This document shows, one piece after another, positions 1-10,966 of a stretch of 64,000 nucleotides of DNA. Source of the DNA: Siphonodentalium dalli (Eukaryota > Mollusca > Scaphopoda > Gadilida > Siphonodentaliidae); contig CP136066.1 in NCBI GenBank assembly GCA_032622095.1, positions 65,287,778 to 65,351,777 on the forward strand, read 5' to 3'. A program made the translations under genes and the position numbers. The stretch's first letter is position 1. Every line of letters starts with the position of its first letter. The notes beneath the pieces were generated by a model that was not told the DNA's origin, did no database searches, and saw nothing but the letters and a program-made list of their open reading frames with translations.

Positions 1-600
1 AGACAAATGCTATTTACCGCTGTCGGTATGACATATATCTATCAGGACAGACCAATGCTATTTACCGCTGTCGGTATGACATATATCTATCAGGACAGAC
101 CAATGCTATTTACCGCTGTCGGTATGACATATATCTATCAGGACAGACCAATGCTATTTACCGCTGTCGGTATGACATATATCTATCAGGACAGACCAAT
201 GCTATTTACCGCTGTCGGTATGACATATATCTATCAGGACAGACCAATGCTATTTACCGCTGTCGGTATGACATCTTCTTATTAGGACAGACCAATGCTA
301 TTTACCGCTGTCGGTATATGACATATACACACCAGGACAGACCAATGCTATTTACCGCTGTCGGTATGACATATATCTATCAGGACAGACCAATGCTATT
401 TACAGCTGTCGGTATGAAACTACCTATCAGGACAAACCAATGATATTTGCCGATGTCGATATGACATCTATTCCCATTAGGACAGACCAATGCTGTTTAC
501 CGATGTCCGTATGACATCTATTCCCATTAGGACAGACCAATGCTATTTACCGCGGTCGGTACGACATATATACATTAGGGCAGACCGATGCTATTTACCC
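1..600. repeat. 48-bp minisatellite, about 12 copies
   Basis: Tandem copies of a 48-bp unit containing ATGCTATTTACCGCTGTCGG run from the window edge to about 600, so the array probably extends further left. The first six units are nearly identical; later ones (from about 290) diverge and vary in length. Because 48 is divisible by 3, one frame stays open to 285 and would encode a 16-residue repeat (MLFTAVGMTYIYQDRP). I see no other sign of coding and read it as non-coding. Confidence 0.95.
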
Positions 601-766
601 AGCATGTGCTCCCGAAAATCTGCACATTACATGTATCTGCTTACAATAGAACTTGTTTTAGGTTGATAATCTGCTGAGAATCGCCTTATTTTGAGTCGAT
701 ATGTGCTGAAAGTGAGAGCGTTTTAGTCACATTATCGAATCACAATGAGGCGATTCTAAGCATAAT

Positions 767-965
767 GAAACATATAAGCCAACTTACGACTTTTCAGGTG
801 TACGCTCTTTAACATGTGTTTTCACTGTGGCCCGCGTCATAAAACTAAATAACGGACATGACTCCATTATGTGCTTATTTCAGAATCAAATAATCACATT
901 ATGTACCTATTTCACTTTATATGTCGATTATGTGCGTATTTGCGCGAGGATATGTTGATTTGCCG
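767..965 (+). repeat. Dispersed repeat, module A, copy 1
   Basis: About 200 bp sharing clear blocks (TACGCTCTTTA, ATGTGTTTTCACTGTGGC, TTTCAGAATCAAAT, a run of ATGTGCATATTT-like phrases) with 37762-37975 and 46735-46925. Module A lies close to the module B and C repeats at all three loci, so it is probably part of one larger mobile element. Confidence 0.7.
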
Positions 966-996
966 CGGTCGGTACGATATTTATACCGTGACGGTC

Positions 997-1757
997 GATC
1001 ATGCCATGAATCTCTACTCCGGCTTACGCCCGTAAAGAGATAATATTCCACAAGTATACAAATACAAACCTGGGAACATATTGATGTTGTGACAGTGAAG
1101 TGTGTACTATTGAAAACACAGTGCAGGTAATACATGTATTAGTTATTATATAACTGTTCATTTATATTGTTCTTCACTGTATAGATGAACCGACTCGAAA
1201 TCGCACGATATAAAATAACTTTTTGAGCAATTTGGCTTTGCGTCGCTTGGAATTTCTCCCGGGTAATTAATTCAATGTTTATTGCGATATCACATCACAA
1301 AAGTCACACAAAAGCATGCAATCTGGAGCTGGGACCACCAGCTACTGTGAAGAAAATTGTTGTGAACAAGTATTAACACATAAATATATTCCCGCCTTTT
1401 TGTTCAATAATATAAAGATCCCTGTCAGAACAGGTCAGAACATTAAATAGTTCCCATGTATTTTACTGGTGGAATATTATCTCTACGGGCATGCAGAATA
1501 AGCGAGATCACATAGTCGCGGCCGTATTTTATTCATTCAGCCCCGTTTCGTGGTTTCAGAGATTCATCGAGCCCCGGTTCCGTGGTTTTATCGCTACAGA
1601 TCAACGTTCTGAAGTAGCATTTCCATATATGGAGCTTTTGACAATTTTACTCCAGAACTTTGACCTGTGGCACTAAAACCACGGAACCGGGCCTAGTGTA
1701 TCCAATATGGCCGCGAATTAGTGACATGGCGTATATAGAGATTCATGGCATGATCTA
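997..1757. mobile_element. Inverted-repeat element, copy 1 (interrupted)
   Basis: The left arm from 997 (GATCATGCCATGAATCTCTA) is repeated inverted at 1735-1757. A more internal part of the same arm (GTAAAGAGATAATATTCCAC) is matched inverted at 1470-1491. The block between 1492 and about 1735 looks like a later insertion and contains its own foldback. A shorter relative with the same ends lies at 47374-47873. No transposase is visible, so this is a non-autonomous element. Confidence 0.6.
1571..1692. mobile_element. Small foldback nested in the 1-kb element
   Basis: The end at 1571 (CCCCGGTTCCGTGGTTTTA) is repeated inverted at about 1673-1692 (TAAAACCACGGAACCGGG), giving arms of about 28 bp around a ~65-bp core. 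Size and structure fit a MITE; no target duplication is clear. Confidence 0.5.
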
Positions 1758-1859
1758 CCGCGACAGCAGTATCGATAGCATGATGAGGATTGCGGTTTGC
1801 GCTCCAAAATACACCTAATAATATTAGCGTTTGAATTTTTCCCGGTATGAACAAATGTC

Positions 1860-2115
1860 TCTAAAAATGACTCCGAAACATTCATGCATGTGCACGCCAT
1901 GTAACAGAATAGAGCCTGTTCCTGATATGGCAGAGATAAAGAGCATTTGTTTTCATTTAAAACATCTGGAAAATTGCTGTTACCATGACACGTATTTCCC
2001 AGAGCATATGAAGCCGGTATATCAATATTTCGTGTATTTAATCAACATAGCTTATACCTCCTTCCAAATTACGTTGACATAATTGGGAAGCTCGAATAAG
2101 CAATATCCGTTTAAG
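1860..2115 (+). repeat. Dispersed repeat, modules C and B, copy 1
   Basis: The right part (1998-2115; GCATATGAAGCCGG and GGGAAGCTCGAATAAGCAAT) matches 37637-37775 and, inverted, 37246-37382 and 46565-46620. The left part contains a GATATGG...AAAGAGC phrase also found near 37430, 41350 and 47930. Short open frames here are incidental. Confidence 0.65.
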
Positions 2116-2270
2116 CGACGATACATTTCATTCAGCGCCATCGTGGCAAACACCGATGACAATATTCAACTAATGAGTATTTATGAGAACACAGATATAC
2201 AACGAGTGGTCGAGTTTTCAAAATCCAAAAACAAGAAAGCGACAATCAAGTCCGTCATAACAGAGACACT

Positions 2271-2346
2271 ATGGTGATGGCGATGATGATGATGATGATG
2301 GCTATGATGATAATGATGATGATGGCGATGATGATGATGATGATGT
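2271..2346. repeat. ATG/GAT trinucleotide microsatellite
   Basis: An imperfect (GAT)n tract with scattered GGC and TAA interruptions. Confidence 0.95.
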
Positions 2347-2489
2347 CTTTATTCTCGTAATTTCAAATGAATATTGAGAAATACAGAACTATATCAACAA
2401 AACAACATGACTGCATGGTGGTCAACATACAATGCATATATACTCAATATAACCCATAAACTGGTGCAATAGCTGTCCCCCCCCCCGAA

Positions 2490-2775
2490 TATTAAACGAC
2501 TTGGTCTCTATAACACAGACACAATTCGCTTTATATATAGATTACAAATATAATTCCAGATTGTCACTACATGTATTCATCGGAAACATCGCATGGGACA
2601 AGGGTCATTTTCTAATCGAGAATCGGTAATATATATAAATGACCAACCCAAACAATAAATTGGCTTGGCCTATATAATGCAGACACAATTCGCTTTAGAT
2701 TACAAAGAGAAGGAATTCCACGTGAAGTCAGTGTTCATCGGTAGCGTCACATGGGGTTTGACTTGTGTCGCAATT
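2490..2775 (+). repeat. Diverged direct duplication (~175-bp unit, two copies)
   Basis: 2490-2610 and 2660-2775 share GACTTGG/GGCTTGG, CAGACACAATTCGCTTTA, AGATTACAAA, TTCATCGG and CACATGGG in the same order. A C10 tract lies just upstream. No coding content is recognised. Confidence 0.6.
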
Positions 2776-3218
2776 ATAGGGTAATTAGACCCCATATATC
2801 GATCACCCTGCGCTCACGCTGGGGTATCAGGACTAAAATCATGGCCTGTCCCAAAGAAATCCGATATTTCAAGCTGAGAAGTCCAAAGAACTATTTCTTC
2901 GAAAGGAAAATGATTCCGGATGAAGTCAGTGTATCATTAATGCGATATATGCTGCCACACAAAATATCAGGTTTGCGGTAAAGGTCGATCGATGGTATGA
3001 CCGTATATGGAACATATTTCCTGACGCGTTTTATCAAAGATATTTCAGGGCTTGACAGACACTGCAGTTGATGCAGTGTACATGAATCTATATGGTACCA
3101 TATAATTACTTGCTATTTTTTTTATATTTCCATCCATTATATCATGTTTCGTTCCAAACAGGGTTGTTGATATATAGAATGATTCCACCCGAAGTGTTTC
3201 CATATATACACGCACCTA
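2776..3218. other. Non-coding stretch, nothing recognised
   Basis: AT-rich DNA with weak echoes of the preceding duplication (GATTCCGGATGAAGTCAGTG, about 2911-2930). A 76-codon open frame starts at 2751 but has no supporting signal. Confidence 0.5.

Positions 3219-3286
<68 letters not shown>
3219..3286. repeat. (TA)n microsatellite
   Basis: An uninterrupted TA dinucleotide tract of about 34 repeats. It creates long Tyr-Ile open frames on both strands, which are artefacts. Confidence 0.98.
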
Positions 3287-3660
3287 GTCTTTTGAAGTCT
3301 ACACAACTGTTGGGAAGTTTTAAAAACGCTCCTATATGGACCGAAAGTTCCCAAACTAGCTGTCTCATGAGTATGAAGGTTGACCTATATATATATCGGG
3401 GAAATATTTTAAATAAACAGACAAACATAATAGCAACCACCCAGGTGGGTGTTTATACCTAAGGCGTGTGTGAATGATGACGTCATATAATTTTTCTATA
3501 TATATTTATATACGATGGAACGATTTTCAGGAAAGAGTGTATGCTATTTAGCGAAATTGACACGTGACTTCCGATTAGCAACTGTTTAAAATTGCGGAAT
3601 CGGAACTGGAACAACGAGATGAAATGCCGCGGCTCATGACGTCATTTACGTCATGTTGGC
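3287..3660. other. Non-coding stretch, nothing recognised
   Basis: AT-rich spacer between the TA microsatellite and the satellite. It has a TGACGTCA-type site at about 3478 and TGACGTCATTTACGTCA at about 3638-3654, both CRE/AP-1-like by consensus only. Confidence 0.5.
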
Positions 3661-5998
3661 TTCGTAGGTGCAACATTAACCCTTTCACGATGGGAGTCGC
3701 GCTAGTGCAGCATTACTGTTTTTATTACGGGAGCTCTGCTGGGCAGCATTAACCCTTTCATGACGGGGAGCTGTGCTGGAGCAGCATTAACCCTTCCATG
3801 ACGGTAGTTGAGTTGGTGCAGGATTAGTTATTTCATGAAGGGAGCTGCGTTGGTGCGGCATTAAATATTTGATGATGGGAGCTGCGTTGGTGCAGCATTA
3901 ACTCTTTCATGACGGGAGCTGCGCTGGAGCAGCATTAATTATTTCATGAAGGGAGCTGCGTTGGTGCAGCATTAAATATTTGATGATGGGAGCTGCGTTG
4001 GTGCAGCATTAACTCTTTCATGACGGGAGCTGCGCTGGTGCAGCATTAATTATTTCATAAAGGGAGCTGCGTTGGTGCAGCATTAATTATTTGATGATGG
4101 GAGCCCGCGTTGGTGCAGCATTAACTATTTCATGGCGGGAGCTGCGCTGGTGCAGCATTAATTATTTCATGACGGGAGCTGTGTTGGTGCAGCATTAACA
4201 CATTCATGACGGGAGCTGCGTTGGTGCAGCATTAACTCTTTCATGACGGGAGCTGCGTGGTGCAGCATTAATTATTTGATGATGGGAGCTGCGTTGATGC
4301 CGCATTAACTCTTTAAAGGGGTACTGTACGCCATTTTCATTAAATTTCCGGTGACAACAACGATCTAATATCGATAATATATAGAAACATAAGTAATCTG
4401 AGTCGAAGATGTATTCTGTAAACGCTCAGGTTAATAGGCTATCTTAAAATTTAATAATTTAAAAGTTAATAATTTGATATAAATTGAATTTATGACTGGA
4501 GCCATAAAATGGCGTCAATTAAATTACGAATTACCGTAATCAAAAACAGTAATTGAGGGATACTGGATTTTTAAACCGATCGCACACACGATCGCTTAAA
4601 ATATTATGATGATACGGGGAGAACACTCAAGCCACTCACTGACTAGTGACGATACAATAACTTAAATGATTATATGGGACTAGTATGCATATAATATAAC
4701 TTTTATTTGATTCATTTGGTTGAAAACTTTACAAAAATTACTCGACAACGACAATTTGTATTTTTGCATTCCGGTAAATTTGTCATCCGTAACATGACTT
4801 CGTACTCAACAGACTTTGAAATAATAGAAAAATTGTTACCTTATTCTCCGACTCGGAGACTATAGAAACCAACAACAACATTTGGCGTACAGTACCCCTT
4901 TAATGACGGGAGCTGCGTTGGTGCAGCATTAATTATTTGATGATGGGAGCTACGTTGGTGCAGCATTAACTCTCTCATGACGGGAGCTGCGCTGGTGCAG
5001 CATTAATTATTTGATGACGGGAGCTGCGTTGGTGCAGCATTAACTCTACCATGACGGGAGCTGAGCTGGTGCAGCATTAATTATTTCATGACGTGAGCTG
5101 CGTTGGTGCATCATTAATTATTTCATGACGGGAGCTGCGTTGGTGCAGCATTAACTCTTTCATGACGGGAGCTGCGCTGGTGCAGTATTAATACATTTCA
5201 TGACGGGAGCTGCGTTGGTGCAGCGTTAATTATTTGATAATGGGAGCTGCGTTGGTGCAGCATTAACTATTTCATGACGGGAGCTTCGTTAGTGCAGCAT
5301 TAATTATTTGATTATGGGAGCTGGTGCAGCATTACTCTACCATGACCGGAGCTGCGTTGGTGCAGCATTAATTATTTGATGATGGGAGCTGCGCTGGTGC
5401 AGCATTAATTATTTCATGACGGGAGTTGCGTTGGTGCAGCATTAGTTATTTGATGAAGGGAGCTGCGTTGGTGCAGCATTAACCCTTTCATGACGGGAGC
5501 TGTGTTGGTGCATCGTTAACCCTTTGGTGACGGGAGCTGTGCTGGTGCAGCATTAATTAATTCTTTCATGACGGGAGCTGCGTTGGGGCAGCATTAATTA
5601 TTTCATGACGGGAGCTGTGCTGGTGCAGCATTAACCTTTTTTATGACGGGAGCTGTGTTGGTGCAGTATTAACCCTTTCATGACGGGAGCTGTGCTGGTG
5701 CAGCATTAATTATTTAATGACGGGAGCTGCGTTGGTGCAGCATTAACTCATTCATGACGGGAGTTGCGCTGGTGCAGCATTAATTATTTCATGACGGGAG
5801 CTGCGTTGGTGCAGCATTCACTATTTTATGATGGGATCTGTGCTGGTGCAGCATTAACCCTTTCATGACGGGTAGCTGTGCTGGTCCAGCATTAACCCTT
5901 CCATGGTGGGAGCTGCATTGGTGCAGCATTAACAATTTCATGACGGCAGCTGTGCTGGTGCAGCATTAATTATTTTATGACGGGACCTGCGTTGGTGA
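3661..5998 (+). repeat. 37-bp satellite array, about 45-50 monomers
   Basis: Tandem monomers of 37 bp, each running from one TTAA to the next (TTAACTCTTTCATGACGGG then GAGCTGCGTTGGTGCAGCA). Point variants are frequent (ATTATTT or CTCTTT after TTAA; CATGA or GATGA). The array is interrupted at 4317-4899 by a TTAA-flanked MITE. The monomer matches the terminal 37 bp of the TTAA MITEs at 17065, 30444 and 53775, including the second TTAA. I infer that the satellite arose from a transposon end. Confidence 0.95.
4317..4899. mobile_element. 583-bp TTAA-flanked MITE inside the satellite
   Basis: Perfect 17-bp terminal inverted repeats AGGGGTACTGTACGCCA begin at 4317 and end at 4899. They are flanked by TTAA at 4313-4316 and 4900-4903. 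Joining the flanks at one TTAA restores a normal satellite monomer (ACTCT-TTAA-TGACGGGAG against the consensus ACTCT-TTCA-TGACGGGAG). TTAA duplication is typical of piggyBac-type and some other transposases. The interior is AT-rich with no coding capacity, so the element is non-autonomous. These ends do not match the other MITEs in the window. Confidence 0.93.
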
Positions 5999-6934
5999 TG
6001 AAAAGCAAATTCGGGATACAGCATGTGTGGTTGCTCCACTACGTGTCACGTATGATTCATATTATACAGTAACTAATGGTTCGAAACCAACTTTACAGTC
6101 TCAAATTCCCAAGGACGGTTACTATTTTTTGGCATGAATTTCTATAACTGTAGCGAATTATATGTCAGTTATACACGATGCATCTGTCCACCTTTATCAT
6201 ATTTAATTACGCGTATATATATAGTACTATTTTTCGCGCATCCATTGACGAATTTAAAACTGAGAGAATAATACGACTCAAAGAGTTTTGCGAACAAACT
6301 GGGAATATATATAGGGTTTGTGTAATAAACGGTATAATGTAAACTTCGAAGTGACATTTCCGAAGTCAGAAGCCTATCATTGTCACTGTACTGTGTTCAA
6401 TTTCATGCCCATAACTATTGGCAAACTAATAGTTTTTAACCAAATGTGTACCAACTTGTGTAAGTATATCAATCTTCACAACTAAATAACTATATAAATT
6501 AAACTTTTTTTGCGCTGTACAATTAATGGTCTTTAAATATACCTCAGATCAATTAAGAACCGTAACTGAATGCTATATCGGATACATGAATCTTAAGCAA
6601 ATAATTTGGTCAGTTTCGAATTCGCGCATCAGCGTGAGCGATTTCAAAGTGCGCGAATTTTAAACTGAGCGAAAAATAATAATGAGCAAATTTAAATACC
6701 AGTAAGGTACCGAGTTCAGGACTAAAATCATAACAGCAGAATGTCATGACGTTGTATGCTCGTGATATTATTTTAAACCTCATCATCATTTCGTCCGAGA
6801 TCAAATGAATGTCCGTGACATATAATCTATACGGCTTGTTAACCATGCGCCGTGTTGTGTCAGTAGAGTGAGAGGTATTGCATGTCTCTCATTAATTATG
6901 AAACTATATCGTAGTCAGACACCCCACACGTGAC
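5999..6934. other. Non-coding stretch, nothing recognised
   Basis: AT-rich unique-looking DNA. Open frames of 62 and 78 codons on the minus strand have no coding signature. Confidence 0.5.
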
Positions 6935-7215
6935 CTCCTCCTCGTGGCATCAGGTGCGGATGATCCGTACATGCATGCAGCAGGCACGAAGCTGGTTCGA
7001 TTCCCTATAAGCGCGAATTGGTGTTCACCGCATGCAACAAAGAAACAACATCTAAACAGATAACTCCTGTAAGAAACTACACATTATATCTCAAAAGTTA
7101 TAACCATGTAATTACTCTTATCATCTTAATCACATGTGTGTTATTATACTGTATCATAAGTTGCCAAAACGTGTGCCTCAATCCCTTTTGTACATTATGC
7201 AAATAAAATATGTTT
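6935..7215 (+). mobile_element. Possible tRNA-derived SINE with AATAAA-type tail
   Basis: A perfect RNA polymerase III B box, GGTTCGATTCC, lies at 6994-7004. An A-box-like TGGCATCAGGTGCGG starts at 6945, about the spacing of a tRNA promoter. The downstream tail (7168-7215, TGTGCCTCAATCCC ... AATAAAATATGTTT) is shared with 43757-43800, 45280-45340 and 59120-59165, as expected of a retroelement 3' end. The A box has an extra base and no folded tRNA was checked. Confidence 0.5.
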
Positions 7216-8110
7216 CAAGTCAAGTTAATTAGCCACCTGTGCAATTATTCTTAAGTCGTGCAATATATGTAAAATATATGTCGTGGAATGAGATATGAAG
7301 CTACAACTCACACAAAAAAAAAACACACAGACAGAAACAATAAATAAACACACAGATCAACATCAGACATATAATTCGAACATTGTAACATAGTTATTCG
7401 ACGTTTAAGTACTTTGCTAAGGACACCAAACCATGTCCGAAGATTGTCATAACTTCCACCAGATATAAACCAATCTAAATTCACTATAGAACAGACACGA
7501 CGTGTCCTGGGAGCGTCTCGTACAGCCTCTCCGATGGCGGAGTGTATTAATACATGAATAGAAATCCATAAAATTGTATCGCTTGTCGTATAACCCACGT
7601 CTTCAAGTACTTTGGTAACGCCGCGTGCAAAAATCAAATCCGGATTCACGGATTATACCGAAATTGAGTTATCGCCCTTGTTGTAGGTCGTTTATGTCGA
7701 GATAAATAGTTCCGCTTGTCACGTGGGGGAAGCAATCATCCCATTGTGGAGAAAAGAGCCAATAGAACTATTTGGTGTCAATCGAAGAATGAATTTGTCT
7801 TTCTAATTTGTCCGGAGTGGTTAGCAGTAATTGGCGGAATGGGATCCGAATCAATCTCTTGGCGTGTACTCAAACTCGGGTCAAGAGAGTCTCCATCTGC
7901 CGATGGGAGCGAGAATTAGACTCGTGAAAGGCTTTACATGTAATGAATTCTGCTCGGTATTCAATTTCTCAATAGCTTGCAATGATGGATTGGTATGAAT
8001 ATGAAAATAAGCACCAGAACCAAAACATTCTCGATCATGTGCGTCTTAATCGGGAATGATTCAATACGCAGAACACAGAGAGGGGCTCGGATAAGATAGG
8101 ATATATACAC
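7216..8110. other. Gene-free stretch with a higher-complexity island
   Basis: A minus-strand frame of 113 codons (7308-7649) is open but resembles no family I know and ends in a low-complexity tail. DNA from about 7700 to 8090 is non-repetitive and less AT-rich than its surroundings; it could be regulatory, but nothing in the sequence proves it. Confidence 0.35.
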
Positions 8111-8112
8111 TC

Positions 8113-8480
8113 TTAAAACAATAGGTACTCTAGAGTACCTACGTAGGTACTATGCTTTTTCCCAGGGGGAGTACCAAATTTTTGGTACTCTAGAGTACCA
8201 CATTTTTGGTACTCTAGAGTACCTACTAAATATTTAGGTTCTATCCGGGCATTATGCATATAATACCCACCCCGCCTTATGTCACCGAAGCCATGACGCA
8301 CACGATATGAAGTGCCAAAAAATACACGCTTTCTTGACAGGCCCATTATATTATCTGAAGTACCAAATACCAAGACAGGTACTCTGAAGTATTTAGGTAC
8401 TATGCATAGTACCTAACAATTTGGTACTTCAGAGAACCAAACATATAGGTACTAAGCGGAGAACCTGCCCAGATACCAAG
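8113..8480. repeat. Cluster of perfect GGTACT palindromes
   Basis: Three identical 16-nt palindromes GGTACTCTAGAGTACC start at 8124, 8184 and 8208. ACCTACGTAGGT is at 8137-8148 and a perfect 20-nt palindrome AGGTACTATGCATAGTACCT at 8395-8414. Looser GGTACTTCAGAG and GGTACTCTGAAG copies fill the right side. A ~110-bp core (8235-8345) lacks the motif, so the cluster may be the two ends of a foldback element. Confidence 0.85.
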
Positions 8481-8779
8481 CACTCGAAATTACGAAACAT
8501 GGCCGACGGCAAATTTAACAATGTGGCATGTTAGATTCCAAATAATGCTACGGAGTTTAAACATCGAATTAAGTACAAAACCACATGGTCTCCCTTGCAT
8601 AGTGCTAAATGAAATAATCCGAAATATACATGTATTACTTCTATTAGTATAGAACCTTGATCGTGATTTTGTACTTAATTCAAGGTTTAATATCTCGATT
8701 TCAGGATGTCCATGAACTGTTCCCTGCATGTGGAGTAAAATTGGTCTGAATGTCTAAAATAATTTCTTAATTTGTGTGC

Positions 8780-10450
8780 AATAATATTAAAGTAAACATT
8801 ATAAATCAAACATCTTAAACAGGTCTGGATGAAACACCAATCGATCTAGAATAGCCCGATAAATAAAAAACTACCTTGCAATAAATCGCAAACCTTTGCG
8901 AATTGCAAACTACTTTGCAATAAATATATGCGATTTAGTGTAAAGGTTTTCGATTGATCACAAAGGTTTGTGATTAATCGCAAAGGTTTGTGATTTGTCG
9001 CAGATATATTTTTATGCATTGGCACTAATGGGCTTGAACTGTACACATATAAATATAAATCAGACATCTTCAACAGGTCTGGGTAAACCACCAATCGATC
9101 TATAATAGCACGGTTGGGCTAAAATAGACCGATCGGTTTCTCACAGCCAGCATGCATGTGGGATAAGGGGAGCAAACCTTTGCGATATATAAATCACAAA
9201 ACAACTTTGCGAAAAATCACAAACACCTTTGTGATAACTCGCAATCCTTTACGATAAATCTCAAACGTCTTTACGATAACTCTCAGACTGCGTACTGGGT
9301 GATTATATTTTGCGATTTATCGCAAAGATGTTTGAGATGTGTCGCAAATGTTTTTTGGCGCAAATGGGCTTCTGTAAACATTATAAATCAGACATTTCCC
9401 TGACATGTTGCCTGCACGTGGAGTAAAATTTGTCTGAAATAATCGTCCAAATTTTTTAATTTGTGTGTAAACATTATAAATCAGACATCTTAAACAGGTC
9501 TGAGTGAACAACCTAACAATCTATAATTTCCCGGTCGGGCTAAAATAGACCGATCAGTCATTCACAGCCAGATGCATGTGTGATGAGGGGAGCAAACCTT
9601 TCTGATAAATCGCAAAACTTTGCGAAAAATTAAAAACACCTTTGCGATAACACGCAAACCTTTACGATAAATCTCAAACATCTTTACGATAACTCTCAGA
9701 CTACGTACTGGTGATTATATTTTGCGATTTATCGCAAAGATGTTTGAGATTTGTTGCAAAGGTTTTTTTGCGCTAATGGGCTTCTGTAAACATTATAAAT
9801 CAGACATCTTAAATAGGTCTGGGTCAGGATTTCCCTGACCTGTTGCCTGCACGTGGAGTAAAATTTGTTTGATTGTCTGAAATAATCGTCCAAATTTCTT
9901 AATTTGTGTGTAATTAAAGTAAACATTATAAATCAGACATCTTAAACAGGTCTGGGTGAACAACCTATCAATCTATAATTGCCCGGTCGGGCTAAAATAG
10001 ACCGAACAGTCATTCACATGCAGCCAGTATGCATGTGTGATGAGGGGAGAAATCTTTGCGACAATTCTCAAAAAAGACTTTGCGAAAAATCACAAACACC
10101 TTTGCGATAACTCGCAAACCTTTGCGATAAATCTCAAGCATCTTTACGATAACTCTAAGACTACTTGGTGATTAACTATACTTTACAATTTATCGCAAAC
10201 ATGTTTATGTTGAGATTTATCACAAAGGTTTGTGGTTTATTGTAGATATATTATTATGCGTTGGCACTAATGGGCTTTAACCGTATAAACACAATAAATC
10301 AGATATCTTAAACAGGTCTGGATGAACCACAAATCGATCTACATGTATAATAGCATGGTCGGGCTAAAATAGACTCATCGGTCTTGCACAGCCAACATGC
10401 ATGTGGGACACGGGTAGCAAATCAATACTTAACACAAAATTAATTCTGAT
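8780..10450 (+). repeat. ~430-bp tandem array, about four units
   Basis: Units recur at about 9050, 9480, 9920 and 10290, each with CAGACATCTTAAACAGGTCTG, CAATCGATCTATAAT, CGGGCTAAAATAGACCGATC and GCATGTGTGATGAGGGGAG. Between these lie short TTTGCGATAAATCGCAAA-like inverted motifs (CGCAAACCTTTGCG, GCGATTTATCGCAAAG). A partial unit begins at about 8785. An inverted fragment lies at 10590-10655. Confidence 0.85.
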
Positions 10451-10589
10451 CTGTTTTGCAGGATACCATTTAATTATTTATGAGAATATTCAAAATAAAC
10501 ATACATGTACACAGATATTCAAACAAACAGATTCAAATTGTCGAGAAATTTAGAGTTCCCACTCTTACAACAGTGAGCACTGTACCAGG

Positions 10590-10655
10590 AAGACAGATCG
10601 TTATATTTTAGCCCGATCAGGCTATTATAGTTAATCTGTGGTTCATTCAGACCTT
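10590..10655 (-). repeat. Inverted fragment of the ~430-bp unit
   Basis: TTTTAGCCCGATCAGGCTATTATAG ... TGGTTCATTCAGACC is the reverse complement of the CAGGTCTGGATGAACCA ... CGGGCTAAAAT segment of the neighbouring array. The array therefore ends in an inverted copy and may itself lie between inverted termini. Confidence 0.7.
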
Positions 10656-10774
10656 TCTTATACCCATAATAAATATCGTGTAAATAGTATGTAATTGTCG
10701 TAGTTCCTATGCTGCATTATGTGAACATAGCCAAATTATGTTCCAGAACCTGTTGTACAGTATGTAAATAGCAT

Positions 10775-10966
10775 GCGATAAGCAAAATACTCAACAATGG
10801 GGAGAGCATTAACTTTGGTTAATTAAAACTGACACCATGTTGTTTGCAAAATACCATTATAGCGCTCACTAGTCTTCGCCACAATATTTTGGTGTTGAAT
10901 GGGTCACCGGAATTATTAACAATCTCCCAAAAAAATTGCCACGGTGTTGAGTGTTTTGCTTATCGT
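10775..10966. mobile_element. Small foldback element
   Basis: GCGATAAGCAAAATACTCAAC at the left end is matched inverted by GTTGAGTGTTTTGCTTATCGT at 10946-10966, giving arms of about 26 bp in 192 bp. No coding content and no clear target duplication. Confidence 0.55.

Noticed and set aside
7-285. 92-codon open frame with a 16-residue peptide repeat
   Set aside because: It is the 48-bp minisatellite read in frame; later units break the frame and there is no flanking coding sequence.
3092-3440. Tyr-Ile-rich open frames on both strands
   Set aside because: Produced by the TA microsatellite.
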